This document shows positions 21,483 to 28,557 of a stretch of DNA of 64,000 nucleotides, one piece after another. The DNA is from a virus. The DNA lies in the IMG/VR virus record IMGVR_UViG_3300028025_003409, positions 45,058 to 109,057 of that record, one strand, 5' to 3'. Numbering within the stretch: the first letter of the stretch is position 1; each line of letters begins with the position of its first letter. A program made the position numbers and the translations under genes. Below the pieces are notes generated by a model. The model had not been told where the DNA came from, did no database searches, and worked only from the letters and a program-made list of their open reading frames with translations.

Positions 21483-21683
21483 ATGAATACAATTATAGAA
21501 TATATGAAGTTACACCTGCTCAGTCTTGAACAAGACTCTGCTCACCTTGAAAAGCAAATGGATGCTTATTCTAACTATGAGGATGATGACTACCGTATGC
21601 TAGAGATTGAAGATATCTCTACTAATGGTCAGATTATCGCTACCGCCCACCTTTTGTCAGTGGCTCAGGGTATGATAGAGTAA
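21483..21683 (+). CDS. Small helical protein (66 aa)
   Basis: MKLHLLSLEQDSAHLEKQMD is an amphipathic or coiled-coil start. It overlaps the next gene by TAATG. Confidence 0.5.
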   Translation: MNTIIEYMKLHLLSLEQDSAHLEKQMDAYSNYEDDDYRMLEIEDISTNGQIIATAHLLSVAQGMIE

Positions 21684-21961
21684 TGGAAACAACACAACTA
21701 GAGCCAAGACTGCAAAGACTCATTGACCTAGGAGAGTCAGGCACTGACATACTCCATGGTGAACTCAAGAACTTAATGCTTGAGGCCGAAAAGGAATTCC
21801 TTGAGGCACAACAGATTGAAGAAGACAACGACTACTCAGACGCTATGGAGTCTATGGAGCGTAAGTACTGGGAAGGCCAGTGCGACGCATTAGCCCATGT
21901 CTATGCATTAACTTATCAACTAGCATTTGCTCTCAGTGACAGGATAAAGAACAATGGATAA
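21683..21961 (+). CDS. Helical hypothetical protein (92 aa)
   Basis: Charged helices: EAEKEFLEAQQIEEDNDYSD and a Tyr-rich C-terminal helix. It overlaps the following gene by eight bases. Not recognised. Confidence 0.5.
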   Translation: METTQLEPRLQRLIDLGESGTDILHGELKNLMLEAEKEFLEAQQIEEDNDYSDAMESMERKYWEGQCDALAHVYALTYQLAFALSDRIKNNG

Positions 21962-22487
21962 GTTTATCGAAATGGACTTTGACGAGTGGTGTGAGACCTA
22001 CAAGCCAATCGTTAATCATATAGATACAAATGCCTCATTTGACAATGGCGAGGGTGGCATTATGTTTGAGACCTACGGCGACGAGGTTGAGTTTGTAAAG
22101 CAGCAAGACGCTAATAAGATATGGATGTATGGGGACGGAGACGACGGTGGAAGTTATATCTGGTCTGGTTGGGGCTTTGTTAATAGGCTTGGTTATTTTA
22201 TCACTGATAAACCTTGCCCAGATAATGTGACCATTCAGGTACGAGTTAGTTACAATTGGTTCTACTGTGAAAACTGTGGGGCTGAGTTTGAAGACCCTGA
22301 TAATACTATCAGAGATAAGTTTGATGAGGCCGATTTGGAAAAATGCCCAAATTGTGCTACACTTGAAGAAATGACCCAAATAGAAAAAGGAGACCCAATG
22401 AAAGAAAATGAGCAAGTAGACGAAGTACTAGTAGACCCTGAACTGCTAAAAGATGTTTGGTTTGATTTAGGCAAGGACGGTAAGTAA
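21954..22487 (+). CDS. Zinc-finger hypothetical protein (177 aa)
   Basis: FYCENCGAEFEDPDN and LEKCPNCATLEEM form a four-Cys zinc ribbon in the second half. The N-terminal part is acidic and Trp/Gly-rich (DDGGSYIWSGWGFVNRLGYF). It is a conserved-looking actinophage type of unknown function. Confidence 0.55.
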   Translation: MDKFIEMDFDEWCETYKPIVNHIDTNASFDNGEGGIMFETYGDEVEFVKQQDANKIWMYGDGDDGGSYIWSGWGFVNRLGYFITDKPCPDNVTIQVRVSYNWFYCENCGAEFEDPDNTIRDKFDEADLEKCPNCATLEEMTQIEKGDPMKENEQVDEVLVDPELLKDVWFDLGKDGK

Positions 22488-22633
22488 TGTCAACATACAA
22501 AGTAGAAGTAATCTTTGAGCCAACAGGCGACTACATGAATTTTAGATACGAGGCGGAATCAGACAATGAAGAGGACCTCTGCAGAGAAGTATTAAACCAA
22601 CTATCAATTGTATCTTGGAAGGATGAAGAGTAA
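22487..22633 (+). CDS. Small acidic protein (48 aa)
   Basis: MSTYKVEVIFEPTGDYMNFR, then an acidic helix. It is a ferredoxin-like beta-alpha pattern, close in style to the 13704 protein. Coupled on both sides. Confidence 0.5.
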   Translation: MSTYKVEVIFEPTGDYMNFRYEAESDNEEDLCREVLNQLSIVSWKDEE

Positions 22634-22992
22634 TGGGAGCACGGATTAACTACGTATTCAAAGACAGTGAGCAGGGCCCTATGGTTGCTCTATACAGCCA
22701 TTGGGGTGAGACTGAGTGGCAGCGGGACCTAGCAATGGCGCTGCAGCATGCAAAACCCCGCTGGCAAGATTCTGCATATGGTACACGGATGATCATTAGT
22801 TATCTTATGCAAGACAGCATTCTAGAGGAGACAGGCTTTGGTATTTACGCTATTAGCAATGACGGGTCCCTTGACCTAGGTGACCTTACAGTACTAGTCG
22901 ACTTCACTACCAATACTGTTACTGATAGAGTTTCGGTACCGTTTGATAAATTCATGGATGCATATCTACCAGTTTTAGTTGAGCAGGCATAG
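22633..22992 (+). CDS. Conserved hypothetical actinophage protein (119 aa)
   Basis: Starts GARINYVFKDSEQGPMVALY and has HWGETEW, RMIISYLMQDSI and GFGIYAIS. This whole pattern is seen in many actinophages, always unassigned. It is the last gene of the operon. Confidence 0.6.
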   Translation: MGARINYVFKDSEQGPMVALYSHWGETEWQRDLAMALQHAKPRWQDSAYGTRMIISYLMQDSILEETGFGIYAISNDGSLDLGDLTVLVDFTTNTVTDRVSVPFDKFMDAYLPVLVEQA

Positions 22993-23019
22993 ATCTAGGG
23001 TCAGACTGTGCCTAAGGGT

Positions 23020-23055
23020 GGGGGTAAGCGTGGGGCTTGCCTCCCCCTAACTTTT
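23020..23055 (+). terminator. G-rich hairpin with T run, fused to the next promoter
   Basis: GGGGG (20-24)/CCCCC (43-47) and AAGC (26-29)/GCTT (35-38) form an imperfect stem followed by AACTTTT. The -35 box of the following promoter lies inside it. Confidence 0.55.
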
Positions 23056-23065
23056 GCGGTATAAT
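23037..23065 (+). promoter_or_regulatory. Sigma-70-like promoter
   Basis: TTGCCT (23037-23042), 17 bases, TATAAT (23060-23065), 18 bases before the ATG at 23083, which has AGAGGAGG. Confidence 0.7.
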
Positions 23066-23082
23066 GGAAGAGAGGAGGGACT

Positions 23083-23307
23083 ATGGCGTATTCAGTAAGA
23101 CGGAAAGCAGAGCATAACAAAGAGTCAAGAAAAGCAGAGCAGTTGGCAAAACTTCTTACAGAAGATTTCTCCATAGACCTAGAACGGGTTGGATACTATC
23201 TAGTAAGAAACATGCCCACAATCGTGTTTCATAGATTTGATGTTTTAGCCTTGACAGCACAAGAAGAGTATGATAAACTAATGGCAGAGATGAAGGGTAG
23301 ACTATAA
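23083..23307 (+). CDS. Small basic protein (74 aa)
   Basis: MAYSVRRKAEHNKESRKAEQ is a basic helix, followed by ERVGYYLVRNMPTIVFHRF. The basic N-terminus may bind nucleic acid. Not recognised. Confidence 0.5.
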   Translation: MAYSVRRKAEHNKESRKAEQLAKLLTEDFSIDLERVGYYLVRNMPTIVFHRFDVLALTAQEEYDKLMAEMKGRL

Positions 23308-23619
23308 ATGGATTTTGCAGATAAGGCTGGAGCGATTGGTCAGTTATGGATTGAGTTCCGTAATGATGAAGATTTCTCGGCATTCATGGATTACAACGAC
23401 CTAGGTTGTCCAATGGCATACATGGTGGCAGAAGGTTTGATTAAAGAACTTACACCTATTGGTGAAGAGATGATTACTGAAACATTTAAGATGTTTCTAG
23501 AGTTAGTTAATGTTACAGAGGAAGAGATTGACTCTGTACTTCCAGATAAGAACCTTGGTTCTATCTTGGTCTTTGCTCACAATAAGAAGAAAAACTCAAC
23601 ACCAGACGAAGAAGAGTAA
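23308..23619 (+). CDS. Hypothetical protein (103 aa)
   Basis: IGQLWIEFRNDEDFSAFMDY and YMVAEGLIKELTPIGEEM. Mostly helical with an acidic tail. The ATG follows the previous stop directly. Not recognised. Confidence 0.5.
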   Translation: MDFADKAGAIGQLWIEFRNDEDFSAFMDYNDLGCPMAYMVAEGLIKELTPIGEEMITETFKMFLELVNVTEEEIDSVLPDKNLGSILVFAHNKKKNSTPDEEE

Positions 23620-23878
23620 CAAGATTATCCTTGATCCCTGGGCTTGACAAAAGCCTGGGGTTATGGGACGTCTCAGGACGTCAAATCGGACATATCGGAC
23701 AAACCTCTCAAACCTTATATTTCTAAAAATAAGATTACGAAGGGGTTTTTTCTTTTCCCCAATCATGGACAAACCATCTTTCTCAAAAAAAGATTACGTA
23801 GCACAAAAACCTTTCCCCATTCATGGCTTATACCATATCAAACCTTGTTTGTCAAACCTTTATATTTGGTGTTATAAT
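23620..23878 (+). promoter_or_regulatory. Hairpin, GGGACGTC element and leaderless promoter
   Basis: CCCTGGGCTT/AAGCCTGGGG (23636-23660) is an imperfect hairpin with G-T pairs. GGGACGTCTCAGGACGTC follows at 23675. TTGTCA, 18 bases and TATAAT lead to the ATG at 23885, six bases after the -10. CAAACCT-type and GATTACG-type short motifs are frequent. Confidence 0.55.
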
Positions 23879-23884
23879 AAAGAT

Positions 23885-24157
23885 ATGAGTCCAAGACACT
23901 TTGCAAACTATGCAAAACAATATCCTAAACAATATCAGGCATTCTCCGATAACATGTGGAATAGTTTTGTAGGTATTACTCATACTATAGGTTTGGGTAG
24001 ATTCTTTTCATTCACCCCCGAATTTTTAGCGCCCCCGCTCACCAAGGCATCTGGCGTTTTTGCTGAAGCAGATCTTGAAGCATTAGATCCCACCAAAATC
24101 GGGCGGGAATTAGGCAAGGTATACAATCAAACACTACCTGATAACAAACCTCTATAG
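23885..24157 (+). CDS. Hypothetical protein (90 aa)
   Basis: SPRHFANYAKQYPKQYQAFS, then FFSFTPEFLAPPLTKASG. It is translated from a probably leaderless ATG. The upstream part of the open frame is not used because the promoter lies inside it. Function unknown. It adjoins the candidate origin. Confidence 0.5.
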   Translation: MSPRHFANYAKQYPKQYQAFSDNMWNSFVGITHTIGLGRFFSFTPEFLAPPLTKASGVFAEADLEALDPTKIGRELGKVYNQTLPDNKPL

Positions 24158-24656
24158 TATAAAACCCTCTATAGAATAGATTACGAACCCTTGATTATTT
24201 TTCCCAGAGTTTTAGAATATTATCCAAACCTTTATATAATTTTATAAAGGTTTTCTTTATTTTCTGAGCAAATTCGAACAAATTTCATATGAATTTTATG
24301 GGCATATTCATGCATAGAAGGACTTGACAAACCATGGTTTTGCATGTATAATGCCCAAACCTTACTATGGGAAAGAAGGTTTGACAATATCGGGAATATG
24401 TGGTAAGAAGGTTTGAAGGTTTGGGATATGGAGGTTTGGCCGTAAGAAGATTACGACGCCTTCTATAAAAGCGCTCTATCCTCCACTACTCTCCACTTTA
24501 CTCCACTTCTAGACTATCTAATTAAATAATCAGTAACATTTATCTGTGGATAAACCTGTGGATAACTATGATCAAAACCTTACAAACCAGACATTACGAA
24601 CCTAACAATATATCTCCCAAACCTCACAACCTGTGGATAACTGCTATACTATAACT
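24158..24656. other. Gene-free region, candidate replication origin
   Basis: No gene is seen. It holds three same-direction DnaA-box consensus sequences TGTGGATAA (24545-24553, 24557-24565, 24632-24640), three 10-base direct repeats CTCCACT at 24481, 24491 and 24501, AT-rich stretches, and many CAAACCTT/AAGGTTTG motifs. The end of the region carries TATACT (24645-24650), the -10 of the next gene. The origin role is inference. Confidence 0.5.
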
Positions 24657-24767
24657 ATGCTAAATGTCCTATGCTTTGACTGTGGTGGTATGTTCCAGGT
24701 ATCATATGAAACTCCAAACCCTACTAAACAATGTCCAAAATGCCAGGGGATCAAGTCTCCTTTATAG
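24657..24767 (+). CDS. Zinc-ribbon micro-protein (36 aa)
   Basis: LCFDCGGMFQVSYE and KQCPKCQGIK give the standard C-x2-C...C-x2-C ribbon. The ATG is seven bases after TATACT, so the message is likely leaderless. It overlaps the convergent 24751 gene by 17 bases. Confidence 0.6.
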   Translation: MLNVLCFDCGGMFQVSYETPNPTKQCPKCQGIKSPL

Positions 24768-25062
24768 CCTTGTTGACCATACGGATCAAACCTCGTCTAG
24801 TGATCTTACTAGCATCAAATGTCTCCGTATAGCCCCCTTGTGGCATATCCGCCTTATCTAGAAAATAACCATGCTTTGCCCTTAGTGTTCTTAGTACTAG
24901 GGTTTCTACTGTTCTCGCTTTATCCCGTTCGAAAAAATACCAATACTTGACGAGTATCCATCCTTTGGTCCTATGGCTTGCAAACCTCTTGCCTGAGACA
25001 TCAGATATCCCTATCTTGACAGCCTTGTATACTGGGCTGTATAGGATGTATAGTAGGGTCAT
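24751..25062 (-). CDS. GIY-YIG-like (T5orf172-type) protein
   Basis: A 103-residue protein from the ATG at 25062. VYKAVKIGISDVSGKRFASH resembles the VKIGxS...R...H core of T5orf172/Mug113 GIY-YIG domains, and GWILVKYWYFFERDKARTVE continues it with a Glu at the expected place. Proteins of this type are nucleases or nuclease-like. It is the only leftward gene in this stretch. TATAAT lies six bases before the ATG. Confidence 0.5.
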   Translation of the reverse strand: MTLLYILYSPVYKAVKIGISDVSGKRFASHRTKGWILVKYWYFFERDKARTVETLVLRTLRAKHGYFLDKADMPQGGYTETFDASKITRRGLIRMVNKAIKET

Positions 25063-25075
25063 TACTCTATTATAC

Positions 25076-25104
25076 TTGACATACCGTGCAAAATTGGATA
25101 TACT
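25076..25104 (+). promoter_or_regulatory. Near-consensus promoter, leaderless
   Basis: TTGACA (25076-25081), 17 bases, TATACT (25099-25104). The ATG at 25111 is seven bases after it. It overlaps the divergent promoter of the 24751 gene. Confidence 0.85.
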
Positions 25105-25110
25105 TGAAGT

Positions 25111-25257
25111 ATGACTAATCAAGAGATATCTGACCTATTAAATAAAGAATCTTACAAGGTTTGGGACACTGCTAAAGTAATTAAGAACCAAGACTACCAT
25201 GATGGACTGGTTAAGGGTTTGAAGATGGCTGCTCAGTTTGTTTCTAAACTTGACTAA
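25111..25257 (+). CDS. Small helical protein (48 aa)
   Basis: MTNQEISDLLNKESYKVWDT, then HDGLVKGLKMAAQFVSKL. It has a leaderless start. The next gene's -35 (TTGACT) overlaps its stop codon. Not recognised. Confidence 0.5.
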   Translation: MTNQEISDLLNKESYKVWDTAKVIKNQDYHDGLVKGLKMAAQFVSKLD

Positions 25258-25278
25258 ACCCTCAACTTAAGGTATACT
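25250..25278 (+). promoter_or_regulatory. Promoter of the 25285 gene, leaderless
   Basis: TTGACT (25250-25255), 17 bases, TATACT (25273-25278). The ATG is at 25285. Confidence 0.8.
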
Positions 25279-25284
25279 GGATAT

Positions 25285-25515
25285 ATGCAACTATTTATGA
25301 GCGAGTATGCCTCGTGGGTGCTCGCTGTCATTGGAGTCACAGGCATCTTCTTTGTTGGTCGTAAGACCATTTGGGGATGGTTCGTACTCCTATTCAACGA
25401 AGTTCTTTGGATAGCCTATGCCCTATATACAAACCAGTATGGCTTTATATTTAGCGCACTTGCCTATGCAGCAGTTTATCTTAAGTCATACCTACACTGG
25501 AGGCGTGAAGAGTGA
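25285..25515 (+). CDS. PnuC-like small membrane protein (76 aa)
   Basis: Three hydrophobic segments: SWVLAVIGVTGIFFVG, GWFVLLFNEVLWIAYAL and GFIFSALAYAAVYL. The GRKTIWGWFV...NEVLWIAYAL pattern resembles a half-size nicotinamide-riboside transporter repeat (PnuC family) seen in actinophages. The size is too small for a full transporter. It starts a chain of overlapping genes to 26603. Confidence 0.5.
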   Translation: MQLFMSEYASWVLAVIGVTGIFFVGRKTIWGWFVLLFNEVLWIAYALYTNQYGFIFSALAYAAVYLKSYLHWRREE

Positions 25516-25622
25516 AGCCTAAAGAGTGTGTAAAGTGTAAGATGGAAGTCAAAGATCCTTTATTCTGGGATACACATCAGACTATGACAGATGACTGGAT
25601 TTGGTGTGCTAAGAAATCTTGA
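25512..25622 (+). CDS. Small Cys protein (36 aa)
   Basis: GTG start overlapping the previous stop (GTGA). MKPKECVKCKMEVKDPLFW, with a last Cys in WCAKKS, is a small zinc-ribbon type. Confidence 0.5.
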   Translation: MKPKECVKCKMEVKDPLFWDTHQTMTDDWIWCAKKS

Positions 25623-25815
25623 GATACCTGATCCATTCCAAACCTTTGTAGCCAAAAAATATGCTAACGCTAAGGGTGCTGTCTATGACTTCTTTAGCGG
25701 TGAATGGTCTTATACCTGTGGTGCTTGCAAAGAGCCTTTATCTGGTCCGTCCCGCAAAATATTGACAAAGATTCGCCTATACCACAGTAGAAATGAGTGC
25801 TTAAATGGATACTGA
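25591..25815 (+). CDS. Small protein with CGAC motif (74 aa)
   Basis: SYTCGACKEPLSGPSRKILT and a later Cys (NEC). The start is uncertain: ATG 25591 or GTG 25606, both within the previous gene. Not recognised. Confidence 0.45.
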   Translation: MTGFGVLRNLEIPDPFQTFVAKKYANAKGAVYDFFSGEWSYTCGACKEPLSGPSRKILTKIRLYHSRNECLNGY

Positions 25816-25927
25816 ACAAACCTTCGATCAAGAGTTTAGTGTTGAAGAGATTACGAAAGCCATTGTAGATCAGGCTAAGGCTGATGTTAAGTCTCGCTAT
25901 GGAAATAAGAAAAGACATAGACAATGA
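25805..25927 (+). CDS. Micro-protein (40 aa), basic C-terminus
   Basis: MDTEQTFDQEFSVEEITKAI is acidic, while the end KSRYGNKKRHRQ is basic. It overlaps both neighbours. Confidence 0.5.
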   Translation: MDTEQTFDQEFSVEEITKAIVDQAKADVKSRYGNKKRHRQ

Positions 25928-26184
25928 GATCTTGTAGTGCCATTACGAAAAAGAAAAAGCCATGCCCAATTTATGTTGATGACTGGCGTACCGTTGATCT
26001 TTGCCATGTACATGATCCAAATGGAAAGTTTAGAACACAGGTAAGAAATGGCACTACCAGAAGGCTAAGGAAAGAGAACTCTCCTAAGGCTAAGAAAGAG
26101 TGTCAGCATACTTGGTATATGCGTGAGGATGGTATACAATGTACTAAGTGTCTAGTTATATGGGAGAGCGATGAAAGAGCCTAA
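25924..26184 (+). CDS. Basic zinc-finger-like protein (86 aa)
   Basis: Cys/His pairs: CSAITKKKKPC, DLCHVH, and later KKECQHTW with IQCTKCLVIW. Lys/Arg-rich between them. It could bind DNA or RNA. ATGA overlap upstream. Confidence 0.5.
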   Translation: MRSCSAITKKKKPCPIYVDDWRTVDLCHVHDPNGKFRTQVRNGTTRRLRKENSPKAKKECQHTWYMREDGIQCTKCLVIWESDERA

Positions 26185-26296
26185 GATTGCACAGATGGAT
26201 TGGCGTAGCCTAGGTTACTGGCCTATCTGGAAAGATGGAAAGAAAGTGTGGGTGCCTAAGGATGATAAATCATTCGACAAAGACACAAAGAACTAA
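26171..26296 (+). CDS. Small Trp-rich protein (41 aa)
   Basis: MDWRSLGYWPIWKDGKKVWV. It starts 14 bases before the previous stop and its end overlaps the next frame. The Trp-rich core makes it look real. Not recognised. Confidence 0.45.
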   Translation: MKEPKIAQMDWRSLGYWPIWKDGKKVWVPKDDKSFDKDTKN

Positions 26297-26603
26297 GATA
26301 TGGCCTTTACGATGGATAGGAAATTTTCTTGGTGGCTATGCTGGTAATCATTTAGTTAAGTGTGTTAATATGGATGAGGATGAAGAGCATGGCCTTGCCT
26401 ATAAGTACCACGCAAAAATGTGGAAGTATCTTAATAAGCCCTATGAGTGGTGGGGAACATACTACACCATAGATATGGATGCTTGGAGAGAAGAGTTAGA
26501 TCAGATGAAGTTAGACATGTCTGGCTCTGGTTGGGATGATTATGATGAGTTTGGTAAGGCATATTGGGATAAAGAAACAGATAGCGAGTCGCAAGACTCG
26601 TAG
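26262..26603 (+). CDS. Hypothetical protein (about 113 aa)
   Basis: Has WPLRWIGNFLGGYAGNHLVK and a very acidic, aromatic rest (WKYLNKPYEWWGTYYTIDMD). The start at 26262 (with AAGG before it) is a choice: 26235 is also open, and a start at 26373 would drop the first hydrophobic part. It overlaps the previous gene in another frame. Confidence 0.45.
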   Translation: MINHSTKTQRTKIWPLRWIGNFLGGYAGNHLVKCVNMDEDEEHGLAYKYHAKMWKYLNKPYEWWGTYYTIDMDAWREELDQMKLDMSGSGWDDYDEFGKAYWDKETDSESQDS

Positions 26604-26644
26604 GGTTGTTTAAGTATCTCTATTTTGCGCCGAACTTTAAAAAC

Positions 26645-26673
26645 TTGACATCCATCCGCCGAACCTGTATAAT
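26645..26673 (+). promoter_or_regulatory. Near-consensus promoter, leaderless
   Basis: TTGACA (26645-26650), 17 bases, TATAAT (26668-26673). The ATG at 26680 follows by seven bases. Confidence 0.85.
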
Positions 26674-26679
26674 TGGTAT

Positions 26680-26853
26680 ATGAGTATAGACGAAATGATT
26701 TTGCGAGAAGAAATTGCAAGGGCTATTGAGGCTTTGCCCATTGAACCATCAAAAACAAATGCTTTGGGCATGCGTATTGCTGCTGCTCAAATAGCAAGGG
26801 GAGACGATAACTATATGACTAAAATGTTTGAATCTCAGGTCGACTTTGAATAA
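26680..26853 (+). CDS. Small helical protein (57 aa)
   Basis: MSIDEMILREEIARAIEALP and GMRIAAAQIARGDD. Leaderless start. The methyltransferase gene begins inside its end in another frame, so the two are coupled. Confidence 0.5.
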   Translation: MSIDEMILREEIARAIEALPIEPSKTNALGMRIAAAQIARGDDNYMTKMFESQVDFE

Positions 26854-27637
26854 AGATCTAAACCTAACTAAAGAAGAGTGGCTTGGCTTTGCGGTAAACA
26901 AAAGTATCCTAAAACCATCTAACTCAAATGAATGTGTTATTGGTGGATACATTGAAGACTTTTCTTATGATGATGTAGACATATACGACACCAAGTTCTC
27001 AAGCGTAGATGATGTAGACTATTGGTTTACTATTGGTACGATGCATGGTTGGCTTGGTAAGACTGGTTGTGTTAAACATGAGTTAGATAAGTTTAACTTT
27101 GTTTTTACCCTGCAAGATATAAAGATCCTCTACCCAGATAAACTACCAGAGATTAGAAAAAGAACTCATATACCAGAGAACAAAGACTGGTTTGCATATC
27201 AAGCAAGTGAGCCAGAGATGACAAAAGAACTTCTTGGCAAAGCCTTAGAGTTTTCTTACTGTAACACACTAATAGACATTGGCTGTGGCCTTGGAGAAGT
27301 ACTAAAGATTGGCATAGATGCTGGGTACAAGAATGTAATGGGCCTTGAGATACAAAAAGAATTGGTTGACCTAGCAAGAAATGATGAAAGATTAGAAATA
27401 ATTCATGGATCTGGATCAGATTACATCTTGCCAGACAAACAACTTCATGTGTTTATGTTTAATCCATTTAGTAACAATGTCATGATAGACTTTTTAGATA
27501 ACAATATAGAAAACATTAAGAAAAATAAGTCTTTAGTTATATACAATTATGCATTTTCTGGACACCATTTGATGGTCATGTATGGTCTAAAGATGATATA
27601 TACCAATAACTTTGCAATTATTTATGCTGCAGATTAG
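26846..27637 (+). CDS. SAM-dependent methyltransferase
   Basis: About 263 residues. The Rossmann motif I is TLIDIGCGLGEVLKIGIDAG, followed by the acidic end of strand 2 (VMGLEI) and FMFNPF at the motif IV position. The N-terminal third (about 110 residues) is unassigned and may bind the substrate. The start is a choice between TTG 26846 (overlapping the previous gene's stop region, with AGG six bases before) and TTG 26828. The substrate is unknown. No cytosine- or adenine-specific signature such as DPPY is seen, although NPF occurs. Confidence 0.7.
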   Translation: MNKDLNLTKEEWLGFAVNKSILKPSNSNECVIGGYIEDFSYDDVDIYDTKFSSVDDVDYWFTIGTMHGWLGKTGCVKHELDKFNFVFTLQDIKILYPDKLPEIRKRTHIPENKDWFAYQASEPEMTKELLGKALEFSYCNTLIDIGCGLGEVLKIGIDAGYKNVMGLEIQKELVDLARNDERLEIIHGSGSDYILPDKQLHVFMFNPFSNNVMIDFLDNNIENIKKNKSLVIYNYAFSGHHLMVMYGLKMIYTNNFAIIYAAD

Positions 27638-27654
27638 ATATGATATAATAAAGT

Positions 27655-27780
27655 ATGGCACAAAAATGTTTCTATTGCGAAAAGACTGCTGAGTATAATG
27701 ACTTGGTTAAAGAAGGTGACAACTATGTCGTTACTGGTGTATGCAAAAAACATTGTAACAATTACCATGAGGCATCTTGA
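27655..27780 (+). CDS. Zinc-finger micro-protein (41 aa)
   Basis: KCFYCEKTAEYND with VCKKHCNNYHEA gives a C-x2-C and C-x3-C/His site. TATAAT is six bases before the ATG, so it is probably leaderless. Confidence 0.55.
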   Translation: MAQKCFYCEKTAEYNDLVKEGDNYVVTGVCKKHCNNYHEAS

Positions 27781-28001
27781 GTCAAAAAAGACATAAAAAG
27801 AATCTTAAGAGAAAATCAAAAAAGCCAAATACATCTAAGTTTGAAAGAAAGATTAAAAGAATCAGGGATAAGATTATTAATGATGCTCTTGTAACTATTC
27901 GAACAAATCTTCCAAGCAATCTGGACAAAAAAATGTTGGAAGACCGTCAGAGTGACGCATTCCTCCGTAATAAGAGTGCCCATCCCAACTCTCTTTTATA
28001 A
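27777..28001 (+). CDS. Highly basic hypothetical protein (74 aa)
   Basis: The TTG start overlaps the previous TGA (TTGA). SQKRHKKNLKRKSKKPNTSK, then FERKIKRIRDKII. It is so basic that nucleic-acid binding is likely. The last 107 bases overlap an opposite-strand gene, so its C-terminus is less certain. Confidence 0.4.
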   Translation: MSQKRHKKNLKRKSKKPNTSKFERKIKRIRDKIINDALVTIRTNLPSNLDKKMLEDRQSDAFLRNKSAHPNSLL

Positions 28002-28062
28002 AATCACTAGTCATATATCCATAAACATATGGCTTTTTGTTATCATGATCACAGTATTCCAT
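27895..28062 (-). CDS. Small zinc-ribbon protein (55 aa)
   Basis: The start at 28062 (MEYCDHDNKKPYVYGYMT) is used instead of a longer frame to 28155. It ends with TFFCPDCLEDLFE, with Cys/His pairs at both ends. The composition looks natural for actinophages. It converges with and overlaps the basic 27777 gene. Confidence 0.5.
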   Translation of the reverse strand: MEYCDHDNKKPYVYGYMTSDFIKESWDGHSYYGGMRHSDGLPTFFCPDCLEDLFE

Positions 28063-28113
28063 TTTTCTCCTAAAATATCTTAGTATACAGTTATATTGTA
28101 TCATATAATGGAC

Positions 28114-28142
28114 TTTACAAAGACTGGGCCTTAGTGTATACT
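28114..28142 (+). promoter_or_regulatory. Promoter, leaderless
   Basis: TTTACA (28114-28119), 17 bases, TATACT (28137-28142). The ATG at 28149 is seven bases on. Confidence 0.75.
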
Positions 28143-28148
28143 TATAAT

Positions 28149-28250
28149 ATGACAAACTTACTACTACTTATACCTGCTTTTATTGCTGGATACCTTGTAT
28201 GCTATTTTATAATGACGCAAGGTGTTGATCAAGAGGATACCAATACATGA
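28149..28250 (+). CDS. Single-span membrane micro-protein (33 aa)
   Basis: MTNLLLLIPAFIAGYLVCYF is a membrane helix, followed by an acidic tail. It overlaps the next gene by ATGA. Confidence 0.5.
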   Translation: MTNLLLLIPAFIAGYLVCYFIMTQGVDQEDTNT

Positions 28251-28396
28251 GTTTAATGACACAAGAAATAGTTGATAACTTGCCTAGAGAAGTAAAAAAA
28301 GCAGTTATAAAAGAATATCTTCAGACAACATATTATTGGTCTGTTGGTCTTTTTTCTTTTCTTATTGGAGTATTTTCAACATTACTAATTAAATAA
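28247..28396 (+). CDS. Tail-anchored small membrane protein (49 aa)
   Basis: MSLMTQEIVDNLPREVKKAV, then WSVGLFSFLIGVFSTLLI, one C-terminal membrane helix. It is followed by the tRNA cluster seven bases later and may share its transcript. Confidence 0.5.
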   Translation: MSLMTQEIVDNLPREVKKAVIKEYLQTTYYWSVGLFSFLIGVFSTLLIK

Positions 28397-28402
28397 ATTT
28401 AA

Positions 28403-28476
28403 GCACCAGTAGCCAAGTTGGTTAAGGCCCCGAACTCATAATTCGGTTATCATAGGTTCAAGTCCTATCTGGTGTA
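28403..28476 (+). tRNA. tRNA with CAT anticodon (Met, or Ile2 if modified)
   Basis: Acceptor GCACCAG/CTGGTGT (closing G1-T72), anticodon arm CCGAA-CTCATAA-TTCGG, T arm ATAGG-TTCAAGT-CCTAT. The elongator-type cloverleaf is complete. CCA is not encoded. Confidence 0.85.
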
Positions 28477-28480
28477 CTAA

Positions 28481-28553
28481 TGGGGATTAACTCAGTTGGT
28501 AGAGTGGCGAACTGTTAATTCGCAAGTCGCAGGATCGAGGCCTGCATCCCCAG
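28481..28553 (+). tRNA. tRNA-Asn (GTT)
   Basis: Acceptor TGGGGAT/ATCCCCA, anticodon arm GCGAA-CTGTTAA-TTCGC, T arm GCAGG-ATCGAGG-CCTGC. Four bases after the preceding tRNA. Confidence 0.9.
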
Positions 28554-28557
28554 CAAT

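Noticed and set aside
26235-26262. Earlier start of the 26262 gene
   Set aside because: The ATG at 26235 lies deep in the previous gene and lacks a ribosome site, whereas 26262 has AAGG before it. Neither choice is certain.
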